Assembly: GCF_020622265.1 (NCBI RefSeq)
Contig: NZ_JACNMQ010000001.1
Location: 992,001 to 1,056,000 of the forward strand
Reading direction: 5' to 3'
DNA from: Halomonas sp. M20
Lineage (GTDB): Bacteria; Pseudomonadota; Gammaproteobacteria; Pseudomonadales; Halomonadaceae
DNA: 64,000 bases
Shown here: positions 18,137-26,886 of the stretch, piece by piece
Layout of the letters: every line of letters begins with the position of its first letter
Numbering within the stretch: position 1 is the stretch's first letter
Position numbers and translations under genes: made by a program
Notes under the pieces: model-generated
Told to the model about the DNA's origin: nothing
The model's database searches: none
The model's input: the letters and a program-made list of their open reading frames with translations, nothing else

Positions 18137-21100
18137 CTTTCCACCTTATTCTTTAAGCAGGTTTTTTGAATTTTAGCCAGACAGTCTCTTGAGTAATTTT
18201 CTCCGCGAGCGGATATGAGATTTTCCCGGTCTAGTAATATTTTCGAACTGTTTTTTTCTTGTAAAGTAGATATTTTTTCAGCTTCGATGAATTTTTCATA
18301 GCTAATAGGATCAATCTTCATTTTATTTATTCTGGACCACATAGGATTCAGCAAAATATGTTTGCCGTGCTGAATGTTTTTCTTTAAAACAACTTTTGTT
18401 CCATAATAGATGGCGGCATGGGTCGTTACACCAGCTTGAGATCGATCTTGCGCTGTTATTAAGACTTCTGCCCTAGAGATCAAATTAAAATAACGCTCCT
18501 TGTTCATATGTTCCTCAATTATATAAATGTTTTCTTTTATCCCTATCAAAGCAGCCTGGGTTTCTACCTCTTCTTTATAGCCTGTGGGTGCGTTATAAGA
18601 AAAAGGCAGGCATATACTATAATTATTTATGTCTTTTTTCTTTGAGAGATTTTTAAGTATTTCAATATGGTTGTTAGTGATATCGCCACTGTTCCCTACA
18701 ATCAGTAACTTTTCTTTTGTATTGGCATTTGCTTTTTCTAAATCATCAAAGGGTAGACGATAGGCAAAGTCGAATCTTGGCTTATTGCCAAAGAGTTTTT
18801 TGAATACCTCATAGTCCGAGGCAGTCAATGTAGCCAAGTAATCTATCTGCTCAACCACTTTTTTCATATCGCTATCTGCTGACTTATATCTGTATAGATC
18901 CCCTCCCCATACCACCCAAATAGTTTTCTTTCTTGAGCCAATGCTTAAAACAAGTCTTTTTTGCCAATCAAAAAATAGACCGTGAAAAAAGATACCTGCC
19001 ACGTCATCCTTCAAACAGTCAAGAAGTACCTCTTCTAATTCTTGACTGGCATCAAAAAACAAAGAATTACTATTCCTGCTTATGTCGACATCGTAATCTT
19101 TGACGCTTCGGTGTTTGTTAATATAAATGTGATTTTCCGATTCGGATTCTTCATCGCTGTTACTCAAAGCATCAACTAGCCTCTGCACATGCATGTTGTT
19201 GAAGCAAATATGTATGAAGCGATTTTTGGCTTTTTTTGAACCTGTTCTCGTTAATAATGATGAGTTAGGGGTGGGGAGCTCTGAATCGGCTTGAGAAGCG
19301 CTAGACGTTTTAGAAGTCAAATAATTTTGCCTTGCCAAATATCGCTCTGCCACCTCCGTATCGACCTGATGGATTAGCTTATGCGTTAAATCATGATTTC
19401 CGTAAGCCGAGTGTAGTATGAATGCCAACTTCAATTGCTGACTATCGGTTAATTCGTTCAACCGTTCTGCGCTGGGCATATAAAGTGCGTCCGCACTAGT
19501 CAGCTGAGTAGCCTGTTGCGAAACCTGCTCTTGGCTATCGTCCAGTTGACCAGATTGCGGTCGATTATTCAGTTGTAGCAGGTGGAAGCCATGAGCGGAC
19601 ATCCATTGGCTGATCTGCGTCAGTTCTGGTTGCTTTTTATGCGTGGGCTGCAAGCTAACACTCGCCTGAATTAACAGAGTGTTCTTTAGCGCTTGTTCGC
19701 CATTTTCTAGTACCGCGAGGCTGTCATTCAGGTTGTCGAGAATCAACCAATCGATACTCTCCAATCCCTCGATACTGTCGAGTTGAATCGTCTGGATCGG
19801 CAGGGTGGTGAGTACCTGGCTACCTTGCCCCTGACCCTGGGGTTGTTGCTCCGCAGATAAGGGCTCCAGGGTGGCGCTCATCGCCGGGTCCAGGCATACG
19901 TGTAGCGTTGCGGGATTGCCATCGCCAAGCAGAGTATGCGGGTAGTGATGAAGTTCACCGCCTGTCTGTAGAGGGGCGGGATCGCTAATCCGGCTTGCTG
20001 GGTCGAAAGCGATCAGCGCGAAGGCATTCGATTTCATCAGCTCCGGCGTGGTCGACAAAGAGGTCAGGCCAGCGCCATTGTCGATAGCGATGATCTTGCC
20101 GTCGATATTCCACTGGAAGCCTGCCTCCTCTTTCTGACTTTCGTGATATGGGCTCGAAAGCAGGATCTCGACTGGCTTTTCTTCCCCATCGAAATAGGCC
20201 TCGCCCTGTTTGTTGAAAGTTAGGGCGGCTGGCGCCTTGCCTTCGCAATGGCGCTGCCAGATGGCGCGCAGGGCAGTGGTCAGGTGTTTTCCGAAACGTG
20301 GGCCATCGCATACCGGCGATTGCAGCAGATAGGTGCGTAGGCAGGCGCGAATTACGCTGAGGTCGGGTAGGTTGGCGGCCAACTCGACGGCGCGTTGACG
20401 GTATTCGTCCCAGCTATGGGTCACCAGTTCCGCCATGCCGGCGTTGGTCAGGTGTGTGGCGGAGTGGCGGCCGGCGAAGGTCGGGCCGGGCAGTGTCACT
20501 ACTGGCACTCCCATCAACAAGGCTTCGCAGGTGGTCAGGCCGCCGGAATAGGGCCAGGTATCCAGGGCGATGTCGATGCGATTGTAAGTGGCCAGGAAGT
20601 CCTGATGATGAGTTGGCCCTTCGAGTATCAGGCGCTGTTCATCGATGCCATGTTCTTTGAATATCCGAATAATCCGATCGTAAAAATCTGGACTCTCGAA
20701 CTGGGCGCCACGTAGCAGTAAACGACTCCCTGCGACGTCCTGCATCAGCTTGGCCCATTGTGCTAGCAGTTCATCGTTGAGCTTGGCCGGGTTGTTCAGA
20801 CAACCGAAAGTAATATGGCCGTTCTTGAGTGCTGGCAGGGCCGAGGTGGCCGGTGCATGTTCTGGACGGTGATAACAAATATAGTCATCCGGCATGCGAA
20901 TCAGGCGTTCGGTGTAGCGATGATCGACGCCTGCTGGCGTCTCGATCGCATCGCTGATCAGATAGTCAACGCCACTCAAGCCCGTGGTATTGAACAGACT
21001 GCCTACCCATTTGACCTGGAGCGGGGCGGGCTCGAGGACCAGCGTCTTGAAGCGGCTATCTTCCCCGCCGCCATTGAGATCGATCAGTATATCGATCTTG

Positions 21101-21960
21101 TCTTCACGAATTTTTCGAGCCGTATCATCGTGAGAAAGGTATTTTATTGAACGCCAAAGATGTGTTTTCTGCTTGAATTTGTCTGTAAGGAGGTCGGATA
21201 GTTCGTTAGTGGTATAGACGAAAATCTCAAATTCACGATCATTTAGTGTCTTGATCGCAGGTAGTACCATTTGCCCGACTGGGTGCATACGCAGGCCTCC
21301 GGAGAGCAGCCCAATGCGTAATCGACGCTGAGGATCACGGTCCGTATCAGCTCTTGTCGGATGATTCGATGATGCAAAATAGCGCTCCCAGCTCAATATA
21401 TCTTCGTAGAGTTCATCGACGCTATAGCTTGGATTGTAATGCTTAGTCGACACCATATTGGAGTAAGCGAGGTCGTTTTTGGGATCGAGTTCCCATGCCC
21501 TTCGAAAATGTCGCTCAGCCTGAAGGTAATTGGCCTCCTTAACTTGTAAGGTAGCGATATTGTTATGTGCGCTTATATTCTGCGGGTCTTTCTCGAGTGC
21601 CTTCTGCAGGCACTCGATGGCTTCGCTATGGCGATGTAGCTTTTCCAGAATACTGGCATGCCATGTTAGTACGTTGGCGTCATGGGAAGCGTGTTTAATC
21701 AGCCATTCACCATGTTCCAAGGCAGAATCGTAGTGTCCCAAAGCGAAGAGGGAGCGCGATAGCATTAGCCGGGCTTTGGTATCTTGCGGGTAACACCTTA
21801 CCGCTTTTTCCAAAGGAGTGAGCGACTGTTGCGTCTTGCCTTTTTTGGTGTGTTGCTCCCCCTGCAAGATCAAGCTTTCGAGACTGGTAGATTTATTAGC
21901 CTGAAAGTTTTTTTTGTGGCGATTGGAGAGTTTTGAAGAAGATTTTTTACTGCGCGCCAT
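18133..21960 (-). CDS. Multi-module glycosyltransferase: TPR, GT41 (SPINDLY/OGT-type), FkbM-like, GT56 (WecF-like)
   Basis: A 1275-residue protein, probably the flagellin glycosyltransferase. TPR helices span about 28-165. A GT41 O-GlcNAc-transferase-type catalytic region spans about 207-572, with MHPVG (225-229) and the donor-site segment DIALDTWPYSGGLTTCEALL (463-482). Residues about 580-860 resemble an FkbM-type methyltransferase domain with a decayed SAM motif (IAIDNGAGLTSLS). After a Ser/Thr-rich linker (about 880-910), residues about 915-1265 resemble GT56 TDP-Fuc4NAc transferase: VVWGGDLYRYK and LLIVGNSGDITNNHIEIL. The DNA for the GT56 part is clearly AT-rich while the rest is not. It lies next to fliC and overlaps a methyltransferase gene. 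Domain calls come from motif reading. Confidence 0.85.
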   Translation of the reverse strand: MARSKKSSSKLSNRHKKNFQANKSTSLESLILQGEQHTKKGKTQQSLTPLEKAVRCYPQDTKARLMLSRSLFALGHYDSALEHGEWLIKHASHDANVLTWHASILEKLHRHSEAIECLQKALEKDPQNISAHNNIATLQVKEANYLQAERHFRRAWELDPKNDLAYSNMVSTKHYNPSYSVDELYEDILSWERYFASSNHPTRADTDRDPQRRLRIGLLSGGLRMHPVGQMVLPAIKTLNDREFEIFVYTTNELSDLLTDKFKQKTHLWRSIKYLSHDDTARKIREDKIDILIDLNGGGEDSRFKTLVLEPAPLQVKWVGSLFNTTGLSGVDYLISDAIETPAGVDHRYTERLIRMPDDYICYHRPEHAPATSALPALKNGHITFGCLNNPAKLNDELLAQWAKLMQDVAGSRLLLRGAQFESPDFYDRIIRIFKEHGIDEQRLILEGPTHHQDFLATYNRIDIALDTWPYSGGLTTCEALLMGVPVVTLPGPTFAGRHSATHLTNAGMAELVTHSWDEYRQRAVELAANLPDLSVIRACLRTYLLQSPVCDGPRFGKHLTTALRAIWQRHCEGKAPAALTFNKQGEAYFDGEEKPVEILLSSPYHESQKEEAGFQWNIDGKIIAIDNGAGLTSLSTTPELMKSNAFALIAFDPASRISDPAPLQTGGELHHYPHTLLGDGNPATLHVCLDPAMSATLEPLSAEQQPQGQGQGSQVLTTLPIQTIQLDSIEGLESIDWLILDNLNDSLAVLENGEQALKNTLLIQASVSLQPTHKKQPELTQISQWMSAHGFHLLQLNNRPQSGQLDDSQEQVSQQATQLTSADALYMPSAERLNELTDSQQLKLAFILHSAYGNHDLTHKLIHQVDTEVAERYLARQNYLTSKTSSASQADSELPTPNSSLLTRTGSKKAKNRFIHICFNNMHVQRLVDALSNSDEESESENHIYINKHRSVKDYDVDISRNSNSLFFDASQELEEVLLDCLKDDVAGIFFHGLFFDWQKRLVLSIGSRKKTIWVVWGGDLYRYKSADSDMKKVVEQIDYLATLTASDYEVFKKLFGNKPRFDFAYRLPFDDLEKANANTKEKLLIVGNSGDITNNHIEILKNLSKKKDINNYSICLPFSYNAPTGYKEEVETQAALIGIKENIYIIEEHMNKERYFNLISRAEVLITAQDRSQAGVTTHAAIYYGTKVVLKKNIQHGKHILLNPMWSRINKMKIDPISYEKFIEAEKISTLQEKNSSKILLDRENLISARGENYSRDCLAKIQKTCLKNKVER

Positions 21961-22102
21961 GGGGACGTTCCTGAACGGGTGAGCAATGGTTATGCGATGC
22001 TAACACCCGGTTATGCCGTAGCTTGGTATGAAAAGGCAGGGTTCGTCAGCGTTATTCGGGTGTTCGCGATCGAACTGGGCGGTCCCGAGTTCCAGGTACA
22101 AT

Positions 22103-22131
22103 AAAAAACAGGCCACCTTGCGGTGACCTGT
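22103..22131 (-). terminator. fliC intrinsic terminator
   Basis: Stem ACAGGCCACC (22108-22117) / GGTGACCTGT (22122-22131) with a TTGC loop and one mismatch. On the minus strand the stem is followed by a run of six T (complement of 22103-22108). It sits about 65 bp after the fliC stop. Confidence 0.85.
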
Positions 22132-22195
22132 CAGTGGTGCTAAAGGGTAGGCGAAATAGACGAGGCCGAAGCCCCGTCTTGTTGCTACCTGATTA

Positions 22196-23020
22196 TTAGC
22201 CCAGCAGGGAGAGAACGCCCTGCGGTACCTGGTTGGCCTGGGCGAGGACAGACGTACCGGCCTGCTGCAGGATCTGGGCGCGAGTCATGTTGGAGACTTC
22301 GACCGCGTAGTCGGCGTCTTCGATGCGTGAACGCGCGGCAGACAGGTTAGTGGAAGAAGTGCTCAGGTTGCTGATGACCGAGTCGAAACGGTTCAGCGTG
22401 GCACCCAAGGTGCTGCGGTTTGTATCGATAGTGTTGATAGCAGTGTCAACGGCGTCGATAAGAGCTTGGGATGAGCCAGAGCTAGCTACGTTAACAGTAG
22501 TGCCGGACACACCAAGGCTTGCTGAAGTCGCATCAATGGTATTGACGTCGATAGTGTCCTCGGCTTCGGTATTGGCGCCGATTTGAATAGTGAGGGCGGC
22601 GGCGCCGTCGAGCAACATAGTGCCGTTAAAGGAAGCGCTGCCGGCGATACGGTCGATCTCGGCAACACGCTCATCGATTTCAGTCTTGATGGAAGCGCGG
22701 TCGACGTCGCTGTTGGTGTCACTCGCTGCCTGTACGGCCAGTTCACGAACGCGCTGCAGGTTGTCGTTGATCTGATTCAGGCCGCCTTCCATGGTCTGCA
22801 CCAGGGAGATGCCGTCGTTGGCGTTACGGCTGGCCTGGTTCATGCCGGTGACCTGAGCGGTCATACGGTTGGCGATGGCCTGGCCGGCGGCATCGTCCTT
22901 GGCGCTGTTGATGCGCAGGCCGGAAGACAGACGCTCCATGGCGGTAGTCAGGTCGCCCTTGGAAGAGTTGAGGTTCTGTTGAGAGATCAGAGAAGTGATG
23001 TTGGTATTGATAACTGACAT
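22196..23020 (-). CDS. fliC: Flagellin FliC
   Basis: Filament subunit. The 274-residue protein has the conserved D0/D1 N-terminus (MSVINTNITSLISQQNLNSS, LSSGLRINSAKDDAAGQAIA, ANDGISLVQTMEGGLNQIND) and C-terminus (ARSRIEDADYAVEVSNMTRA, ending QANQVPQGVLSLLG). The variable middle is very short (about residues 140-190) and rich in Ser/Thr, suitable for O-linked glycans. It is the only flagellin gene here and is transcribed alone from a sigma-28 promoter; the glycosylation genes lie just downstream. Confidence 0.99.
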   Translation of the reverse strand: MSVINTNITSLISQQNLNSSKGDLTTAMERLSSGLRINSAKDDAAGQAIANRMTAQVTGMNQASRNANDGISLVQTMEGGLNQINDNLQRVRELAVQAASDTNSDVDRASIKTEIDERVAEIDRIAGSASFNGTMLLDGAAALTIQIGANTEAEDTIDVNTIDATSASLGVSGTTVNVASSGSSQALIDAVDTAINTIDTNRSTLGATLNRFDSVISNLSTSSTNLSAARSRIEDADYAVEVSNMTRAQILQQAGTSVLAQANQVPQGVLSLLG

Positions 23021-23440
23021 GTGTATTTCCTTCCTATTAGTAACCTGATTAGGTCTTGGGGGCTCCAGCGGCGGATCGGCGTTTATCAGTAGGGTTCTGC
23101 CTCTCTCACCACAACGGCACCGTTGGCCGTTACCCTGTTTATCGTCGCTTGGGAAAAATGCTTTAGGACTAATTGCGATTTTTTTTGTGGAAGGAGTGTG
23201 AAAAGAGTCAATAGGTGAAATGGCGGCGCTTTTGATGCCAGTTCGATTTGTCGAGCCCCTGGGCGTTTAGAAGCGGATGTATGTGAAACCGTATACCGCC
23301 AAGCCATCAAGGACATGGGTGAATATTGCTTGGAATCGATCAGGCAAGGGTCGTACCCTGCAAAGCTCCCAACGACGTCGCGGATGGTTTCGAGGCTCGA
23401 TTGATGTAATGTGGCGGCTCAACAGCAGTAAACTTCCCTG
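23021..23440. other. Intergenic region carrying the fliC promoter and leader
   Basis: About 420 bp without a gene between fliC (leftward) and the DUF2835 gene (rightward). It contains the sigma-28 promoter at 23139-23165 and a fliC leader of roughly 110 nt. Nothing else recognisable was seen in 23170-23440. Confidence 0.6.
23139..23165 (-). promoter_or_regulatory. Sigma-28 (FliA) promoter of fliC
   Basis: Minus strand: -35 TAAAGCAT (23158-23165), 11-bp spacer, -10 GACGATAA (23139-23146). It matches the FliA consensus TAAAGTTT-N11-GCCGATAA at 6 of 8 and 7 of 8 positions with exact spacing, and lies about 120 bp before the flagellin start. Confidence 0.88.
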
Positions 23441-23668
23441 ATGCCCAGTATCGATGTGGTGATTGATCTTTCCGCCGAGCAGTGCCTGGCCCACTACGCA
23501 GGCGGTGCGCAACACGTTTATGCCTACAGCCTGGACGGTCGACGGGTAATGTTCCCCGCCCAAGCGCTACGGCGTATCGTCGGGCGCGATGGCGTGCATG
23601 GCCTTTATCGGCTGAGTTTTACCAGTGATGGCAAGTTCGAGTCGTTGGTGGCCTTGTCGAGTCGCTAG
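23441..23668 (+). CDS. DUF2835 family protein
   Basis: A 75-residue protein resembling the DUF2835 family of small gammaproteobacterial proteins: a short strand-rich domain with LAHYAGGAQHVYAYSLDGRR and VMFPAQALRRIVGRDGVHGL. Function is unknown. It stands alone between the divergent fliC and the convergent asparaginase gene. Length fits the family. Confidence 0.75.
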   Translation: MPSIDVVIDLSAEQCLAHYAGGAQHVYAYSLDGRRVMFPAQALRRIVGRDGVHGLYRLSFTSDGKFESLVALSSR

Positions 23669-23731
23669 GTGTCTAAGAAGTTAGGGGCGATTCAGACAGC
23701 ACTCTCAATGTAGTCGGCAGCATCCCTTTTT

Positions 23732-24781
23732 CTATAGTTCTCCCGCCAGCGCGACCACAAAACGCTGTCGTTTCTCGGCGTCGCTCAGCGGTTGGGCTAC
23801 CAAGTGCACCAGTTTGGTCATGGCGGCTTCCGGGGTCATGGCATCGCCGGAAAGTACGCCGGCATCGAGCAATCCACTACCGGCGGCGTAGGTGCCGATA
23901 GAAACCGACCCATGGGGGCATTGGCTGATGGCAGCCAGCAATTTACCTTCGCCGGTCGCCTGGGCGAGAACGCCAAGGATTTCCGGGTCTTCGGGGATGT
24001 TGCCGCTGCCCCATACTTCCAGTAGTGCTCCCTGTACGCTGTCATCGAGCAGCCAGGCAGCCAGCAGGCGGGCGGAGACACCCGGCCAGAGGGCAATGCG
24101 AACCACGGCGGTGTCATCCAATGCGCTGTAATCCGGCAATTCGAATCGTGGCAAGCCGCGTTGTTGTGAATCCAGCCCCCGCGAGGGGTACAGCACGGGT
24201 GCGGTATCCACCATTTCGCCAAGCAGGGGATAGTTAGGGCTGGTGAAGCCATCGAAGGCATGTGTATGCCATTTGCGGGTGTGCACGCCACGCATCAACT
24301 TGCCGGCGAAGCACACGGCCACTTCCTGTAATCCTGGCAGGGTGGCGAAGCGTAGTGCCGCTTCGATATTACCCAGTGCATCGCTGCCGCCAGCTTCCAA
24401 GGGCAATTGCGATCCGGTCACGACGACCGCTCGATCTAACCCTTGTAATTGGAAGGCCAGGCTAGACGCGGTCCAGGCCAGGGTGTCGGTGCCATGCAGC
24501 ACTAGGAAACCGGCATACCTCTTCTGTGGATCGGCATAGCGTCCGGCAATATCCCGGGCCAGGCGCTGCCAGTCTGCGGGAGTCGCGGCGCTGGAGTCGA
24601 TGGGGTCGGGATATTCCAGCACTTCGAATTCGGGAAGAGAAGCTTGGCGCGCGGGAGGAAGTGTCTTCAGCGCCCCACGCAGACGCGCTTCGAAATCGTG
24701 ACCTGGCACAAGACCGGTGTCACTAGGCAGCATGCCCAGGGTGCCACCGGTGTAGATGACCAGGAGGGGAGTGTTTGACAT
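23732..24781 (-). CDS. ansA: L-asparaginase, type I (cytoplasmic)
   Basis: Hydrolyses L-asparagine to aspartate and ammonia. The 349-residue protein has both active-site signatures: the N-terminal nucleophile Thr motif VIYTGGTLGM and the second Thr motif FLVLHGTDTLAWTASSLAF. There is no signal peptide, which argues for the cytoplasmic type I enzyme. It lies 46 bp after the TRAP large-permease gene on the same strand, so it may share that transcript. This neighbourhood hints at use of amide or lactam amino-acid derivatives. Confidence 0.93.
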   Translation of the reverse strand: MSNTPLLVIYTGGTLGMLPSDTGLVPGHDFEARLRGALKTLPPARQASLPEFEVLEYPDPIDSSAATPADWQRLARDIAGRYADPQKRYAGFLVLHGTDTLAWTASSLAFQLQGLDRAVVVTGSQLPLEAGGSDALGNIEAALRFATLPGLQEVAVCFAGKLMRGVHTRKWHTHAFDGFTSPNYPLLGEMVDTAPVLYPSRGLDSQQRGLPRFELPDYSALDDTAVVRIALWPGVSARLLAAWLLDDSVQGALLEVWGSGNIPEDPEILGVLAQATGEGKLLAAISQCPHGSVSIGTYAAGSGLLDAGVLSGDAMTPEAAMTKLVHLVAQPLSDAEKRQRFVVALAGEL

Positions 24782-24827
24782 CGTTGGCTTCTAACGTCGC
24801 GGTAAATATTCTTGAGGCTACTGGGCA

Positions 24828-26126
24828 TCAACGCCCACTCATCGCTTCGGGCAGATAGGTGGCGATCTCCGGAAACAGCGTGATTAGGATAACACCCAGA
24901 CCCATCAGGAAGAAAAACGGCAGCGCCGCCCGGGCAATACTCAGGATGTTATTACCGGTCATGCCTTGCAACACGAATAGATTGAAGCCTACCGGTGGGG
25001 TGATCTGCGACATCTCCACGACGATGACCAGATAGATGCCGAACCAGATGAGGTCGATGCCGGCGGCCTCGACCATGGGCAGCAGGATAGAGGTAGTCAG
25101 CACGACGACCGAGATGCCGTCCAGAAAACAGCCCAATAGTATGAAGAAGACGGTTAGCGCCACTAGTAGCATGTAGGGCGAGAGGTTCAACGAGGCGATC
25201 CATGCTGCCAGATCGCTGGGCAGTCCGGTGAAGCCCATGGCAGCAGTCAGAAACGAGGCCCCAGCGAGGATGAAGGCAATCATGGTTGAGGTGCGCACCG
25301 CGCCCATCGTTGCCTCGACGAAGGTACTCCATTGCATGACCCCTTGCCAGCGGGCCAGTAACAGCGACAGCACCACCCCCACGGCGGCGGCTTCCGTGGG
25401 CGAGGCGAGCCCGGCGTAGATCGAGCCGATCACTCCAACGATCAACCCCAGCAGCGGAATCAACCGGCGTGAACGGCGGAACTTCTCACCCAGCGAGGTG
25501 TGTTCATCCGCGGGAGGGACGCGATCGGGAAAACGCCAGGACCACAGCATCAAATAGCCGGCGAACAGCGAGATCAGCAGCATCCCGGGCAGGATACCGG
25601 CGATGAACAGCCGAGCAATGGATTGGTCCGTGGCCACGGCGTAGACGATCAAGATGATCGAGGGTGGAATCAGCAAGCCCAAGGTGGCGGAACCGGCCAG
25701 GGTACCGATGATCAGGCGTTCGTCATAGCCGCGCCGGGTCAGTTCGGGAATTGCCATCTTGCCCATGGTGGCGCAGGTGGCCGCCGAGGAGCCAGAAACC
25801 GCGGCGAACAGGCCGCAACCGACCACGTTGGTATGCAGCAAACGCCCTGGAATGCGCGTCATCCAGGGCGCAAGGCCGGAGAACATGTCCTCGGCGAGGC
25901 GCGAACGGAACAGAATCTCGCCCATCCAGATGAACATCGGTAGCGCCGTCAGCTCCCAGCTGTAGCTGGCGCTCCAGATATCCGAAGCCATGACGTCGCC
26001 GGCGGGTATCGAGGTGAACTGGCTAATGCCGATCCAGCCAAGGCCCATCAGCGAGAACGCGACCCAGACGCCACTGCCGAGCAGCACGAGCAGGGCGATC
26101 AGCAAAGTCAGTATGAGGATTAGCAT
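24828..26126 (-). CDS. dctM: TRAP transporter large permease (DctM family)
   Basis: Membrane-embedded transport subunit of a tripartite ATP-independent transporter, driven by a sodium or proton gradient. The 432-residue protein has about 12 hydrophobic segments and family motifs including SGSSAATCATMGKMAIPELTRRGYD, PPSIILIVYA and ITPPVGFNLFVLQGM. Length is standard (about 425-430). It follows the small permease by 15 bp. Confidence 0.96.
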   Translation of the reverse strand: MLILILTLLIALLVLLGSGVWVAFSLMGLGWIGISQFTSIPAGDVMASDIWSASYSWELTALPMFIWMGEILFRSRLAEDMFSGLAPWMTRIPGRLLHTNVVGCGLFAAVSGSSAATCATMGKMAIPELTRRGYDERLIIGTLAGSATLGLLIPPSIILIVYAVATDQSIARLFIAGILPGMLLISLFAGYLMLWSWRFPDRVPPADEHTSLGEKFRRSRRLIPLLGLIVGVIGSIYAGLASPTEAAAVGVVLSLLLARWQGVMQWSTFVEATMGAVRTSTMIAFILAGASFLTAAMGFTGLPSDLAAWIASLNLSPYMLLVALTVFFILLGCFLDGISVVVLTTSILLPMVEAAGIDLIWFGIYLVIVVEMSQITPPVGFNLFVLQGMTGNNILSIARAALPFFFLMGLGVILITLFPEIATYLPEAMSGR

Positions 26127-26141
26127 CGAGGTTTTCCTGGG

Positions 26142-26696
26142 TCATTCATTGGGGCTGGCGTCGTCGATACGAAACTCGCCGGGCCGCGTGAAGGCAACTA
26201 GTGCAGTACTGATCCAGGCTTCGAGCAGTGCGAGGGTCAGCAGCAAGATGCCCAGCAGCATGGCGCTTTGAGGAATCCATAGCGGCACCGGCACCATGCC
26301 GTAGGAGACTTCATTGAATTCAATACTGTCGAGCATCAGTACGCCGGTATACCAGGCGAGATAACCACATAAACCCAAGGCAATACTCAGGCACCATAGT
26401 TCGACGAATGCCCGCACCTTGGGCGGCAGTTGCCCGGTCACCAAGGTCACGCGGATATGGCCGCCGTGAACGAAGGTGTAGGCCAACCCTAGAAAACTTG
26501 CACCCACCAATAGAAAGCCGGAAATTTCCGATAGGCCGGGAATGACCAGATTCAGGCTCTCGGCATCGATCGCCGTCAGCAGCTTGTCGAGGAGGCGGCC
26601 CACCACCTGCAGGGCGATCATGGCGCAGATGACGCACAGACAAACCGCTGCCGCGTATCCGCCTAAGGTATAAAGTGCGCGAAGTCGAAAGTGCAT
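26142..26696 (-). CDS. dctQ: TRAP transporter small permease (DctQ family)
   Basis: Small membrane subunit with four helices that holds the binding protein and the large permease together. The 184-residue product shows the DctQ features: an N-terminal helix, FLLVGASFLGLAYTFVHGGHIRV (the loop with HGGHIRV is characteristic), and WIPQSAMLLGILLL near the end. I start at MHFRLRAL, which gives normal family length; the frame is open to 26789. A gap of 190 bp to dctP may hold a transcript-processing or attenuation site. Confidence 0.93.
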   Translation of the reverse strand: MHFRLRALYTLGGYAAAVCLCVICAMIALQVVGRLLDKLLTAIDAESLNLVIPGLSEISGFLLVGASFLGLAYTFVHGGHIRVTLVTGQLPPKVRAFVELWCLSIALGLCGYLAWYTGVLMLDSIEFNEVSYGMVPVPLWIPQSAMLLGILLLTLALLEAWISTALVAFTRPGEFRIDDASPNE

Positions 26697-26886
26697 GAAT
26701 AATCCCGGCTTGTTAATGTTAAGGAATCGCTGGATAAATTGCCGTACGAAATGAAGCGCAATGCGCACGGAGCACAAAAAACGAGACATAACTGGGTGTT
26801 AGGCAAGTTTTTACCGGGCTGGCGCACCAGCACCGCGCAACGAAGCGATTCGTTCGTACAGGCATTTAAACAGTGATTACTAAGCG

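Noticed and set aside
24526-24726. Small plus-strand frames opposite the asparaginase gene
   Set aside because: Antisense shadows without start signals.
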